Assembly (NCBI GenBank): GCA_020744425.1
Contig: JAGMUV010000004.1
Location: 1,116,001 to 1,180,000, forward strand
Source: Dactylonectria macrodidyma
Lineage: Eukaryota > Ascomycota > Sordariomycetes > Hypocreales > Nectriaceae
DNA: 64,000 nt
Direction: 5' to 3'
Under the pieces are notes generated by a model, which saw nothing but the letters and a program-made list of their open reading frames with translations, did no database searches and was not told where the DNA came from. The position numbers and the translations under genes are program-made. Shown here in pieces: positions 33,102 through 44,330 of the stretch (position 1 is the stretch's first letter; each line of letters opens with the position of its first letter).

Positions 33102-33689
33102 ATGTCTTTCAAGCTCTCTATGCAATTCCTCAGAGCGCTGCGGGCCCCACGCCCCAGCAACTCCCATCTCATGTCCGCGAGCCGTTCCTGTCGCTTCTAT
33201 TCGACGACTGACGATGCTCCCCCGCCGCTGCTGTCCAAGCTCAAGGCCGACCTCAAGACAGCTATGCGCGCAAAGGATGCACCCCGCCTGGCTGTTCTGC
33301 GCGCCATCATGTCCGCCAACCTTAATGCATCCAAGACAGCCACCCCCATCCGAACCGACATCCAGCTCGTTGCCCTGATCCGCAAGATCCAGAAGAGCTC
33401 CCTAGACGCCGTTGCCGAGGCCAAGGCTGCCAACCGAGAAGACTTGGTCCGAAAGGAAGAGGACCAGATTAAGGTCCTGGAGGAATACGTAGCCGGCAGT
33501 GGTGTGCAGACGATCGGCGAGGCTGAGCTCAAGACCTTGGTGCAGGAGGCTGTGGATGCATCCCAGGCCGCTGGAACCAACATAAAGTCTTTGATGGGGG
33601 ATGTGATGAAGCGCCTGTCCGCTGCTCTTGAGGGAAAAGATGTTGACAAGAAGGACATTGCCAAGTTGGTCAAAGAACTGACTGCATGA
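33102..33689 (+). CDS. aim41: Mitochondrial GatB/YqeY-domain protein, Aim41-like
   Basis: Intronless, 195 residues. The first 35 residues (MSFKLSMQFLRALRAPRPSN... SCRFYST) form a typical cleavable mitochondrial presequence. The rest is a complete YqeY fold: LLSKLKADLKTAMRAKDAPR, LAVLRAIMSANLNASK, then IRKIQKSSLDAVAEAKAANR, LVRKEEDQIKVLEEY and a C-terminal three-helix part ending KLVKELTA. YqeY resembles the tRNA-contacting tail domain of GatB amidotransferases. Yeast Aim41 (altered inheritance of mitochondria) is a matrix protein of unknown biochemical role. The family assignment is clear and the activity is not. Confidence 0.92.
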   Translation: MSFKLSMQFLRALRAPRPSNSHLMSASRSCRFYSTTDDAPPPLLSKLKADLKTAMRAKDAPRLAVLRAIMSANLNASKTATPIRTDIQLVALIRKIQKSSLDAVAEAKAANREDLVRKEEDQIKVLEEYVAGSGVQTIGEAELKTLVQEAVDASQAAGTNIKSLMGDVMKRLSAALEGKDVDKKDIAKLVKELTA

Positions 33690-34193
33690 ACAGTCTAGGT
33701 GGTGGCGAGACTGTAAGATATGTACAACATGGTACCAATTGTGGCGTTCGACCGGGTACTACGGCCTCTCCACGATTATACATCACGTTATGATGTGCAG
33801 CTTTTCAAAATACCTCAAGAAGGTGCACGCACCACAGAATATACTAAACCTGTCGTCAGGATCTCAGGCACACGTTGCTGTGACTGCCAGAATATATCTG
33901 TAGCATGACGATGAAGACTGGAAGAACTGGGGCTTCAACAGCTCATCCACAAGACCGAAAAGTAAATAGGATTCTCGCGTAGTTGATCTATATTCGACTC
34001 GGGATGGAGAACCAAGTTCCGGCCAGTTCGGAAGTTTCCTTTCATAATCTCAATACAAACAGACCATTGTCACAGCATCGTCACATAGCAAAGCTGCCTT
34101 GCCTGTTAGACAGCTATAGCGGGTTCCTTAACTTACTCCGTTGGCTACAAGCGAAGCCTCAGCTCAACACAAGTCTATCGAGTTAATGCCTCT

Positions 34194-34209
34194 TCGGCTC
34201 CGGAGCCGA
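34194..34209. repeat. Perfect 16-bp palindrome
   Basis: TCGGCTCCGGAGCCGA reads the same on both strands. A further GAGCCGAAG about 26 bp downstream is complementary to the palindrome's left flank CTTCGGCTC. Confidence 0.85.
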
Positions 34210-34325
34210 CAGGGACCCCATGTGGCGGCCCCGCGAGCCGAAGCAAGGCTAAATGCGGTGTTGCCCCGTATACTAATGAGATGACAGCCCCGCGCTTCGC
34301 ATGAGTCTACTCCGTACTGACCGCC

Positions 34326-34345
34326 AAATTCCGTGGACGGAATTT
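34326..34345. repeat. Inverted repeat, 9-bp arms
   Basis: AAATTCCGT-GG-ACGGAATTT, perfect arms with a 2-bp centre, about 170 bp upstream of the Rid start codon. It could form a cruciform, be an operator-like site, or be a relic of a small element. Confidence 0.8.
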
Positions 34346-34515
34346 AAACGCTGGACTGATATTGATGCGCACAGGTGTGACTCACATGTCGAGATAACAC
34401 CTGGACCTATTGATCGAGCATAAATATCTCAAGTGTCGTTGAAGGGGTGTTGGAATTTCCCTTTCATAGCTGTTCAGCTCAACAACTCCTTCGCAATCCC
34501 GCATTGTATCCTACA

Positions 34516-34996
34516 ATGTCTCGCCAGAACATCAGCTCCGGATCTGCCTTTGAGGCTCAGATTGGCTACTCAAGAGCTGTCGTCACTGGTGATTGGGTGT
34601 TTGTTAGTGGTACAACCGGGTAGGATGCCCCCTTGACTAAACGACTATGCCAAGAATATCCTCTAAAACTCTGTACGCAGCTACGATTATAAGACGGGCG
34701 CCATCTCGTCCGACGTTGTCGTGCAGGCTGATCAGACGCTTAAAAACATTGCTGCTGCTCTCAAGGATGCAGGTGCTTCCATGAAGGATGTTGTCCGCGT
34801 TCACTACATCCTCCCTGATCGTGACGACTTCCCCAAGACGTGGCCTGTCCTGCAGAAGTGGTTCGGTGACATCCGGCCCGCAGCAACCATGTTTCAATCA
34901 CCTTTGATGAAAGACGAAATGAAGATTGAGATCGAGGTGACGGCGAGGACGGGCTGTGGCGGAGACGGAGATGAAAGTGCCTCCACGGCAATTTGA
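34516..34996 (+). CDS. Rid family (YjgF/YER057c/UK114) protein lacking the usual arginine
   Basis: Exons 34516-34619 and 34681-34996 with a 61-bp intron (GTAGGA...CGCAG) give 139 residues. The chorismate-mutase-like Rid fold is evident: SRAVVTGDWVFVSGTTGYD at 19-37, QTLKNIAAALKDAGASMKDV at 53-72, VHYILPDRDDFPKTWPVLQK at 75-94 and EMKIEIEVTA at 114-123. Archetypal RidA enzymes deaminate reactive enamines/imines using an arginine in a PAR(S/T) motif. Here the aligned stretch is PAAT (101-104), so that arginine is alanine. It therefore probably belongs to a Rid subgroup without confirmed deaminase activity. No mitochondrial presequence is seen, so a cytosolic protein is likely. Confidence 0.88.
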
Positions 34997-35419
34997 GCTC
35001 CTATGTATCCTCTTGGCTTTCAACGGTGGAAGAATTTCGAATCCTGATAAATATACTCCATGCCACTGTAGGTAATATCAGGGTATAGAAGAGGAGGGAG
35101 ATAATAAACTTCCTGTTGGGATCTGATCTTCTCGAATAAGCTGCGACTCATCCGCTTGAAGGGTGTTGTAATTACAACCCCGCTTGACTTGAGTTAGACA
35201 CGCTCCAACGTTTCGTCCAACTTTTCTCAAGGGCCAACTGCATAAAGGCAAAATATTGCAATCGTCATTAAATTAGGCTTGAACGGTTTGCATCATTAGC
35301 CTGGGAGCGACTGAAAGTTGTACTAAATGTTAATATGAGAGGTTGAATTAGGAAAGATCTATTCATTGTACAAGGTTCAGTTGAAAGAACATGGGGAATT
35401 TTAAACCAGCTAGCTTTGT
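34997..35419. other. Convergent 3' spacer
   Basis: About 420 bp, AT-rich, no gene. It separates the Rid gene (plus) from the sulfur-transporter gene (minus). Confidence 0.5.
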
Positions 35420-36462
35420 CTATTTGTGAACTAGAGGGGCAACCAGACCGCCAGCAGCAAACAAAGACACGATGGTGATAAAGCTTGACGTCGAAAGCAG
35501 CGACAATCCGCTAACGCCATGTCCAGATGTGCACCCTCCCGCAATCCTGGACCCTATGGCCATCAGAAAGCCACCAGTAATTGCCAAGCTAGGGGCCGTT
35601 TCGATGACCTTGCCCTCAGCTAGAGAAGGGAAATTTTGTGCGAGAACCCAAGAGCCCAGAGCTGCGCCCGTCGCAAACACCAGGTTTTGGCGGCTGCTGG
35701 GCCAGGCGTTGGGATTGGCGCCCCGGAGGAGCCACCAAAAGTGGTTACCGATCTCTTCAAAAGACGTCGATACTCCTAGCATGGAGCGCCGGGTGAGGAT
35801 CGAAAAGAGTTGGGCAAGGCCGAGGAAGAGGCCGCTTCCTGCGGAGAAGAGAGTCCAGTCCGATGCACCGTTGGTGAGGATGACTGAAGCGGCCACGACC
35901 GACAAGGCAACAGCCTCGAAGAGCAGGAGAGTCGAGCCCTTGGAGATACCGAGCTGTTCGTCGAGTGTCACTGCATGTGGTTTGACGCCTGTTCTTTCCT
36001 TCTGCCTCTTGATTATCTTCGCAACAATTCCAACATGCACAATTCCTCCTATGATAGCACCTCCCAGTGTATAAAACCCGGTTTGTAGCCCGAGTCCAGT
36101 CTGAGCAAAGAGAGTACCAGGGCAGGAACCAGAAATAGCCATGCCAAGCCCAAGCAAGGATCCACCGATGATGTTCCCGTCGTACTGGGAAAAGAGGCCA
36201 ATCGGGGATGAGTTTCGAGGCTTGAGAGAGACATAGCCAAGGCTCTCGGCAACCTTGTAAATGACGCTGAAGTCATGATTAGCAGATGAGCCGGATAGTG
36301 AATAACGATGAGAGCTCACGCGCTACTGGCTGTTGCGCCAATGAAGGTCTGGAGCATGTGAAACTCCTCGAACTTGAACTGTGATATGATGGTGGAGGGT
36401 TGGACAATGCCAGCGGCGACCGTAGAGGCGCCAAAGACTGCCCCTGAGAATAGAGTAGCCAT
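35420..36462 (-). CDS. YeeE/YedE-family sulfur-compound transporter
   Basis: Exons 36320-36462 and 35420-36266 with a 53-bp intron (GTGAGC...TTCAG) give 329 residues. The protein is a polytopic membrane protein with about eight to nine hydrophobic segments in two related halves. Each half carries the cysteine signature of the family: SGSCPGT (Cys96) and AGGCTSGHGVSG (Cys293). In bacterial TsuA/YeeE such paired cysteines relay thiosulfate across the membrane, so uptake of thiosulfate or a similar sulfur compound is likely. The fungal substrate and membrane are unproven. The start MATLFSGAVFGASTVAAGIV leads directly into the first membrane segment. These two-domain fungal members appear related to bacterial ones, so ancient transfer is possible. 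Confidence 0.88.
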
Positions 36463-38722
36463 GATGAATGAGATGAAGTGCTTTTTAGGGTTTTTTTAAG
36501 AAGGCGGCTAGAAGTATTGTTCGAAGTTGTTGAAGAGCTGATGGCCGGAGATCAAGAAAACTAGTCCTTATGTATGTGTCCCATAGGTAGAAAGAACCTC
36601 ACATCACAGTGGTCACCGAGGCGAAAGATGTATACTAAGCTGCTCACAAATCAAGAGAGGGCATGCGTTGCAAGAGGGATTTGGGTCCCCGAAGCAAGCA
36701 AGGGTACCGTGGAGCAGCCTGAGCGGGACACTTGGGAATTAAAGAAGACCGAGACCGATCGATCCGCATCACTTGACCAAGTTTGCTAGCGCGAGTCGGA
36801 AGGAGGTGATGCCATCTGCGAGCGAGATTGTGAATCGTTCGTAGTGAAGTGGCACATGGCTTTCCATTCGTTCGGTCTGTGATGGTTGCCATTTTCTGGT
36901 TTGGCCAAATCGAAAGCTACCTAGGGCATCTCTGAGCGACTGATACACATTTTCATGGGAAACATGACCAAAGTCCCGCTGCGAGGTGTAGAACCGGCGA
37001 CATCGGTACGCGCGTCATGGAGATTATGGCACGTTCTTCTATGCTATGTACAATAATAATAATAACCCCACGACAACGCAACCATGCAATAATTACTTAT
37101 ACATACTGCGTGCAGCGAATCATCAGGGTCCCCACGGTGTGAGTGGACGTCCGCCGCGACAGCCGGGCATGCACACGTCATGAATTGAGTGCTTACCCAC
37201 GCCTTGAGCGACATCCGGCACCAAGCAAGGGTTAACCCCGGACGCCTAAGAAACGCTTCCTACGAGCGTGCAAAACCTGCAGGTTGGACGCCGACCGATT
37301 GTAAACAGAATAAGACGTCACCGTTCGCCGGGACGATCTGTGAATGCTCTGTCGGCGACCTCGGCGACCATTCCCAGGTACCCGAGATCGGATTTAGGGT
37401 TGGGGTATAGGGTACCAACGATGCATCTATTTCTAGGCGTGAGAGATGGCCAATTGGACCCGTGTTACCAGCGACGGCCGAAGTGATTTCGTCCTTGGGG
37501 ACTCGAGAATATTTCTCTTTTTATTGAAGAATTAACAGGTAAAGTGAGAAGTTGCCACGCGGAAAAATACTAGAAGAACAAGGTGGTACCTACCTGTATA
37601 CAAGTAGATAATTACATCCACCCGACCAGTTCGTTTTGATGCACTTGGCTTGATCATTTAGTACTTATTTCACCTAGAAGATCATTCTCATCCTTTCTGT
37701 TCCTTAATATAAGGGTGGCGTCGAATGATTTTCTGAGTTCCGCACGTTATCCAACGTATGAGTTCCACCACAATAATTCGCCATCTTTGTATCCCTTATG
37801 CTACATTAGGAACATATTCGACTACATGGTTGTTGCGGCTGTATGAGTTCGAAGATGGCAGGAAATCTGGCGAAGATATGTCCGCCAACAGGTTAGGATT
37901 TGTAACAGGATAGGTACATAAGGGCCGATGACTGGACAAATCAATCACTACTTGTCCGTACAGGTTATGGATAATGCTCAGCGTGACATTTAGGAAAGCA
38001 CTTTCCCATTTCTTTGTAAATCTCATGTTTTTAAGGGAAGCAATTCAGGCCATTTCAGTTCAGGGTAGATAGTTCTTGGTTGTATCAGGGACACGCTTTG
38101 TTAACCATGACATTTGTGTATGGAGAAGTTACATTGATTGCCCCTTGTCCATTTGGCAGCTCTAGCTGCTCATGTCCCTGGATCCATTACGTATTATTAC
38201 TTGGTCCCAAGTGTCTGGCTTCGTTATTTGTGTAGTCACCGCACGTTCATGGTCAGGGTAGCACCCCGGTGCTGAGTGAACGACGCTCAGCCTAACGGGT
38301 TGGCCAAGAGAATCCATGTATGACGTGTTCTTTTCTAACCATCGAGATAACACTCACTCTGGATACCCTCTGTCAATGATATCGCTAGTGATTGAGACAT
38401 TCAACATGTCGGCTAGCACTACTGTTTCTGGATTGATTATCCTGAGGCCAAAAAGCCGAGGTCCTTTCCCCCGCGTTCGTGGTTGAAGCGGGGCCATTTT
38501 GGGCCGTCGGCCCAGCCAAGACCGGTGTTCAGACTCCGTCTCCGTCTCCGTCCTACCGAGAGCGGTAGCATTAGTAAAGCTCTGTAGCCGGGAGTGATAT
38601 ATCACAAGTTGAACACCAACTATTACCAGATAAGATATTCTATCTAATATCAGCAGTGCTGCCTGAGGAAAATTATTAGCATATCCAGACAATCTCCAGA
38701 ACGAGCTCAATCACAAGCAACA
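36463..38722. other. Intergenic region, transporter / oxidoreductase
   Basis: About 2.3 kb between two divergently read genes, with no convincing gene. The stretch 37.5-38.2 kb is AT-rich. A CCGTCT repeat lies at about 38533-38552. Confidence 0.5.
38533..38552. repeat. CCGTCT repeat upstream of the oxidoreductase
   Basis: Three tandem CCGTCT units about 170 bp before the start codon of the MDR gene. They match the unit near 27171. Confidence 0.75.
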
Positions 38723-39875
38723 ATGCCTCGAGCCCTGATTCTCCAGCATGTTGAAGGCGCCAAGCCGGGTCAGGTCTACTATCCGTGAGAACCCAACACT
38801 CTCAATAGGGTCTCGTTCAACATTACTAACGGAGTATACTAGTCTTCAGATCAAAGAGGTCCCCAAGCCAACCCCAGGACCAAATGAAGTTGTGGTTCGC
38901 CTCGCAGCTGCTGCCCTCAACCACCGGGATCTGTTCATCCGCCGCCACCTCTACCCTGCCATCTCCTTCACCAACCCGCTCCTGGCTGACGGATACGGCA
39001 CCGTCGTTGCGGTGGGCTCGGCCGTGACGCGCAAGAACCTGCTCAACGCGCCGGTCATCCTCACTCCAATGCGTGGGTGGGAATCGGACTCAGCTGGCCC
39101 CGAGGACATTCGCAAGTTCACCGTCACTGGCGGCTCCAAGCTCACCGAAGTTGGCACCGCCCAGGACTACATCGCCGTGTCTGAGGATGAGGTCGAGCCC
39201 GCCCCGGAGCACCTCACACCGGCCGAGGGCGCGGCGTTGCCTCTCGTCGGACTGACGGGCTGGCGCGCATTCGTCGTCAAGAGCAATGCCGCTTTCCCTG
39301 GCGCCAACATCCTCATCACAGGTATCGGTGGTGGCGTTGCTTTGCAGGTGCTCCAGTTCGCTGTCGGCTTCGGATGCAACGTATTTGTCACCTCTGGTGA
39401 CGAGGCCAAAATTGCCAAAGCCAAGGAGATGGGCGCCAAGGGCGGCGTCAGTTACCGTACGGACGGCTGGGACAAGGAGCTCCGGGGACTTCTGCCTGCG
39501 GATAGGCCGTACCTAGACGCCGTGATCGATGGCGCGGGAGGCAATGTCGTGGGCAAGACCGTACGGCTGCTGAAGGCTGGCGGCGTCATCTCGCAGTATG
39601 GCATGACGGTGTCACCCAAGATGGATTGGCTCATGTCAGCGGTGTTGGCTAACGTGGAGCTCAAGGGCTCTACGATGGGCTCGCGTAAGGAGTTCCGGGA
39701 CATGATTGCGTTTGTCAACGAGAAGAAGATCCGCCCCATCGTCAGCCGGACTGTGAGAGGACTCGATAATCTGACTGGGATTGACAGCTTGTTCACGGAC
39801 ATGGACGGAGGCAAGCAGTTTGGAAAATTGGTCATTGAGATTGAGTCAGGCGGCGATTCTCCATCAAAGCTCTGA
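38723..39875 (+). CDS. Zinc-free MDR-superfamily alcohol dehydrogenase/quinone oxidoreductase
   Basis: Exons 38723-38784 and 38843-39875 with a 58-bp intron (GTGAGA...ACTAG, branch site TACTAAC) give 364 residues. The N-terminal GroES-like domain has KEVPKPTPGPNEVVVRLAAA and ALNHRDLFIRR. The Rossmann fold has the nucleotide loop ILITGIGGGVALQVLQFAVG, then VFVTSGDEAKIAKAKEMGAK. GGVISQYGMT and ELKGSTMGSRKEF are typical of the YogA/SPAC2E1P3-like group. Only one cysteine is visible (FGCNVF), so neither the catalytic nor the structural zinc site of classical alcohol dehydrogenases exists. NADPH-dependent reduction of an unsaturated carbonyl or quinone is the likely chemistry. The substrate is not predictable. 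Confidence 0.88.
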
Positions 39876-40087
39876 ACAGGAGTGAGATATTCTGAGTGTA
39901 GTCTTACGCATAAGGGACAGGATTGGATGTTAGGCAACATGAATTTCGAGACCTCGTGATAATCAAATAGAAATTGAAGAACGCCAAAGTTAATGTTAAG
40001 GGTATCAGACACCTCAATAGTCCGTTTGAGAACGGTAGTGCAACCCTCGCTGATTGCCCCCTACATGGACGCAAGTATGTCCTCCAC

Positions 40088-41334
<1,247 letters not shown>

Positions 41335-41881
41335 ATGTCGAAGGGTCGCGCAACCGGAGCAGTTGACCAGATCGTCAAGCTGATTGTGGGAGCTGGCCAA
41401 GCCAGTCCTAGTCCCCCGGTCGGTCCCGCACTGGGTAGCAAAGGTGTAAAGTCCATGGACTTTTGCAAGGTACGCGACCATCGCTACGAGTTTGGGAGGC
41501 ATACTGGGGAGTTAGGATCGGGTCAATCGCTAACTCGTGGATCAGGAGTTTAATGCTCGAACCTTAAACTTCATAGTAGGCACGCCGATTCCCTGCAAGG
41601 TGACGGTCCGACCTGACCGATCATTCCACTTCGACGTCCGCACACCGCACACGTCATGGCTGCTGCTCAATGCAGCCCAAGGCCCGATGAATAAGAAGGG
41701 AAATCGAAGGGGAGCGAGTAAACCCGGCCACGAGACCGTTGGTACCGTTAGCCTCAAACACATCTACGAGATTGCGAAGATCAAGCACTCCGAGCTGCGT
41801 CTCTCTGGACTTTCCCTCGAGTCACTGTGTAGATCCATCATCTTTCAGGCGAAATCGATAGGGATTGATGTGGTGGCATGA
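41335..41881 (+). CDS. mrpl19: Mitochondrial large-subunit ribosomal protein uL11m
   Basis: Exons 41335-41469 and 41546-41881 with a 76-bp intron (GTACGC...ATCAG) give 156 residues. Bacterial-type L11 features are clear: [20 protein letters not shown] and [19 protein letters not shown] in the N-terminal domain, and the rRNA-binding C-terminal domain with [16 protein letters not shown] and [15 protein letters not shown]. Pro-Pro-Val-Gly-Pro is the hallmark of L11 at the GTPase-associated centre. It belongs to the mitochondrial, not the cytosolic, L11 family (yeast Mrpl19). No long presequence is present, as is common for this protein. The ATG at 41335 was chosen because L11 homology begins right after it. 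Confidence 0.93.
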
Positions 41882-44330
41882 TGCAAGCGTTTTGGAATCT
41901 GGGGATGGAGTTGTGGTGAGAGTTACGGGCATGGATATTACCATCCACGACTAGAGGTCGAATATGTACAACAGAGTATGAATGGAACGGCACCAGCTAG
42001 AAGGCGAATGTATGAGTTGATCTGCTCAGCGGTATTCCGCAACCATCTGAGTGTTTGCAGTATTTCTTCATTGACACAATGTGCCATGGTGAGTGCTTGA
42101 GCTATCACATGAGTCGCTGGCCGGCACTAGATCGGGATAACGACACCCGTCCAAAATTGTATCGAAATAAAATATGTGCCAGTAGCTTAATCAATTAGAA
42201 AACATGTGAAATATGTCTACTTGGTTATTAATTGATAATCTCAATAAGTAGAGCCCTTGCTTCAACATTGATACCTGTGTGGCCCACTTCAAGTGTAAGG
42301 TGGTATGCAGTGAGCTCTTCTGATACTTTGACTAACTGGGAAGATACCACAAATACCTAGGCATGTATTCGCAGTGATAGGAAACTCGGCATGTGTGTTG
42401 AAGGATACTCGTGGATCTTTAGCCACCAAGGTCGTCAACTAACACTGGCGCATTCATCAAGGTCCGTACTTGTGGGTCACTTTACCATGTTTGGGACAAG
42501 CGACTCAACGTCACATAACACGTGCTAGAGTAGAAGTCTAGAAATAGAAATGTCAAGTGTTCGACACAGTTTGACTAGAAATAGGCAATTGACCGTCGCC
42601 ACGAATTGCCGAAAACTCTTCCGACTTTGTAAGTTGGCCGATTACCTTGTTGGGTTTGATTAATGGTGGCAGGCATCTCAAGCTAGTCCATGGCCCGGAA
42701 CATGGGAGGCGAATGGAGACAGCCCTATCGCCCGATGGTCCGAGTCTAGAAGCATTCTATGTTGCTGCTGGGTGCCACAGCGAGACATAACAAATACAAG
42801 ATCAAAACAAAATAGAATAAGGGGATGGGATTTACGAAGGCCTTTCAGCAGCTTGAAATTAGAGAATGCTTGTAATTAGAGAAGGACCACATTAGACACA
42901 TCAGGCAGCAAAGCACATGCTTTTTTCTGGCCTGCCCTGACTCCCCGAGATGGACCAAGTGCCAGACAGATACTTGGGTGGGGACTCCTTCGGCCGGTCT
43001 TCGTCACCCCAGCTCCAAGAGGCAGCGCCACTGCGGACCGTCATTCTCAAAGGAGTATTCATCTGTGTCACACATGAAGAGTTTTCTGATTTTTACTCGT
43101 GGCGATGGCGAGCATAAATGACGAACTACGCGGAGTATGACACATGCAAACGCAAGCCACCATCGTTGGTACCTGGTTTGTACCCAAGTTTGCCCGGGGC
43201 CATGCATGGTTGCACTTCGAAAGAATATTGAATGAGACAGAGACATCCATGGATTGATACCCTGGGAAGGCACTGTACAGACAGCACTGTTAAGCGTCCT
43301 ATAATACTGCCGGACTACAGTGTCAGTGCAGGCGGCGCAGAGCAAACGACGCACACCATGTGCTGGGTACAGGTAGGTGCTGCATCTGGCGTTTGGGATC
43401 GGCTGGGCGCGTAGGGTTTGATTCCGAATGGGGCAAGTGTGTGGAAGGATTCGGGTGTTATTCCGCGCTTGGCCGTGAAGCGTGCTGAAGGTTTCCCCCA
43501 ATTGTTCTGGGTGAGAGGTGAGTCTCATGTGTACCCGACGTCGGCCGCGACTTGGCGCTGTCCCCGCGGAAGCCAAGCCCGCACCAGAGATGGGAGTTGA
43601 CGAGTCATCTACGGAGGACCCAACAAGTAATTCCCTTCCATCGCATCTGGTCAACTGGGCAGCATCGCCTCTGCTAGAAAAAATTTGCTACAAGGTGCCC
43701 TTGCTAGACCATGCGCTGGGACCAAGGGGACCAAGTTGAGCATGTGTGCTCGGATAGAGTCGTGGAGTGGCTGAATGCGTACGACCAAGAAGCAGGGTAC
43801 TTTCATATCTCAGCACATATTGCAGCAGCACGATGTATCATATGCCCACTTGCAGCATGGAAGCTCGACATGGGAGATGCACAAGTGAACCGTGTCGTTG
43901 GGTGTTGGGCATGAGCTTTAAATTAATTATTCTAGGGCTGGGAAAAAAAAGTCATAAATCACGAGTTGGGATCGGTGGTGGTGATGTTGGCCGCAAGGTC
44001 GGTCCGAGTCGCCGCCAGGTATTTCACGGTGCGGTTTGGCGCGCCACTAGCTGGATATCGTATCGTAGAATACCGCAGTGGTACATGTTACCTGCCGACG
44101 TATTGGTAGTAGCTTGTCCTGGAGCCGTAAAGTGGGAGCAGCTAGAACGAAGCAGTGTTCGTTTGTATGGGGAGGAGTCGGGTGCCCCACCACTGCCACC
44201 AGCAGCTTTTATCATCGTTTGTCGCAAGTCTTGTTCAACTTCGCTTCTCCTCCAAACCCTTCCGTCCCACTCCTCGCCAGTGCCTACGTCCTGGAACGTC
44301 TCCCCGTCTTCCAGTATCGATCCTTATCCG
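41882..44330. other. Intergenic region upstream of the kinase gene
   Basis: About 2.4 kb. The part 41.9-42.9 kb is AT-rich with no open frames. 43.0-43.65 kb holds a 216-codon minus-strand open frame without recognisable domains. The final 300 bp are a CT-rich leader of the kinase gene. Confidence 0.45.

Larger units (their letters stand above)
33690..34515. other. Spacer between aim41 and the Rid gene, with palindromes
   Basis: About 825 bp without a gene. It holds a perfect 16-bp palindrome (34194-34209), a 9+9-bp inverted repeat (34326-34345) and a TACTCCGTAC copy (34308), all within about 150 bp. Confidence 0.55.

Noticed and set aside
43004..43654. 216-codon open frame on the minus strand
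   Set aside because: Long for chance but without domain, leader or consistent composition; several low-complexity shifts and no start context. Left as unassigned intergenic DNA.
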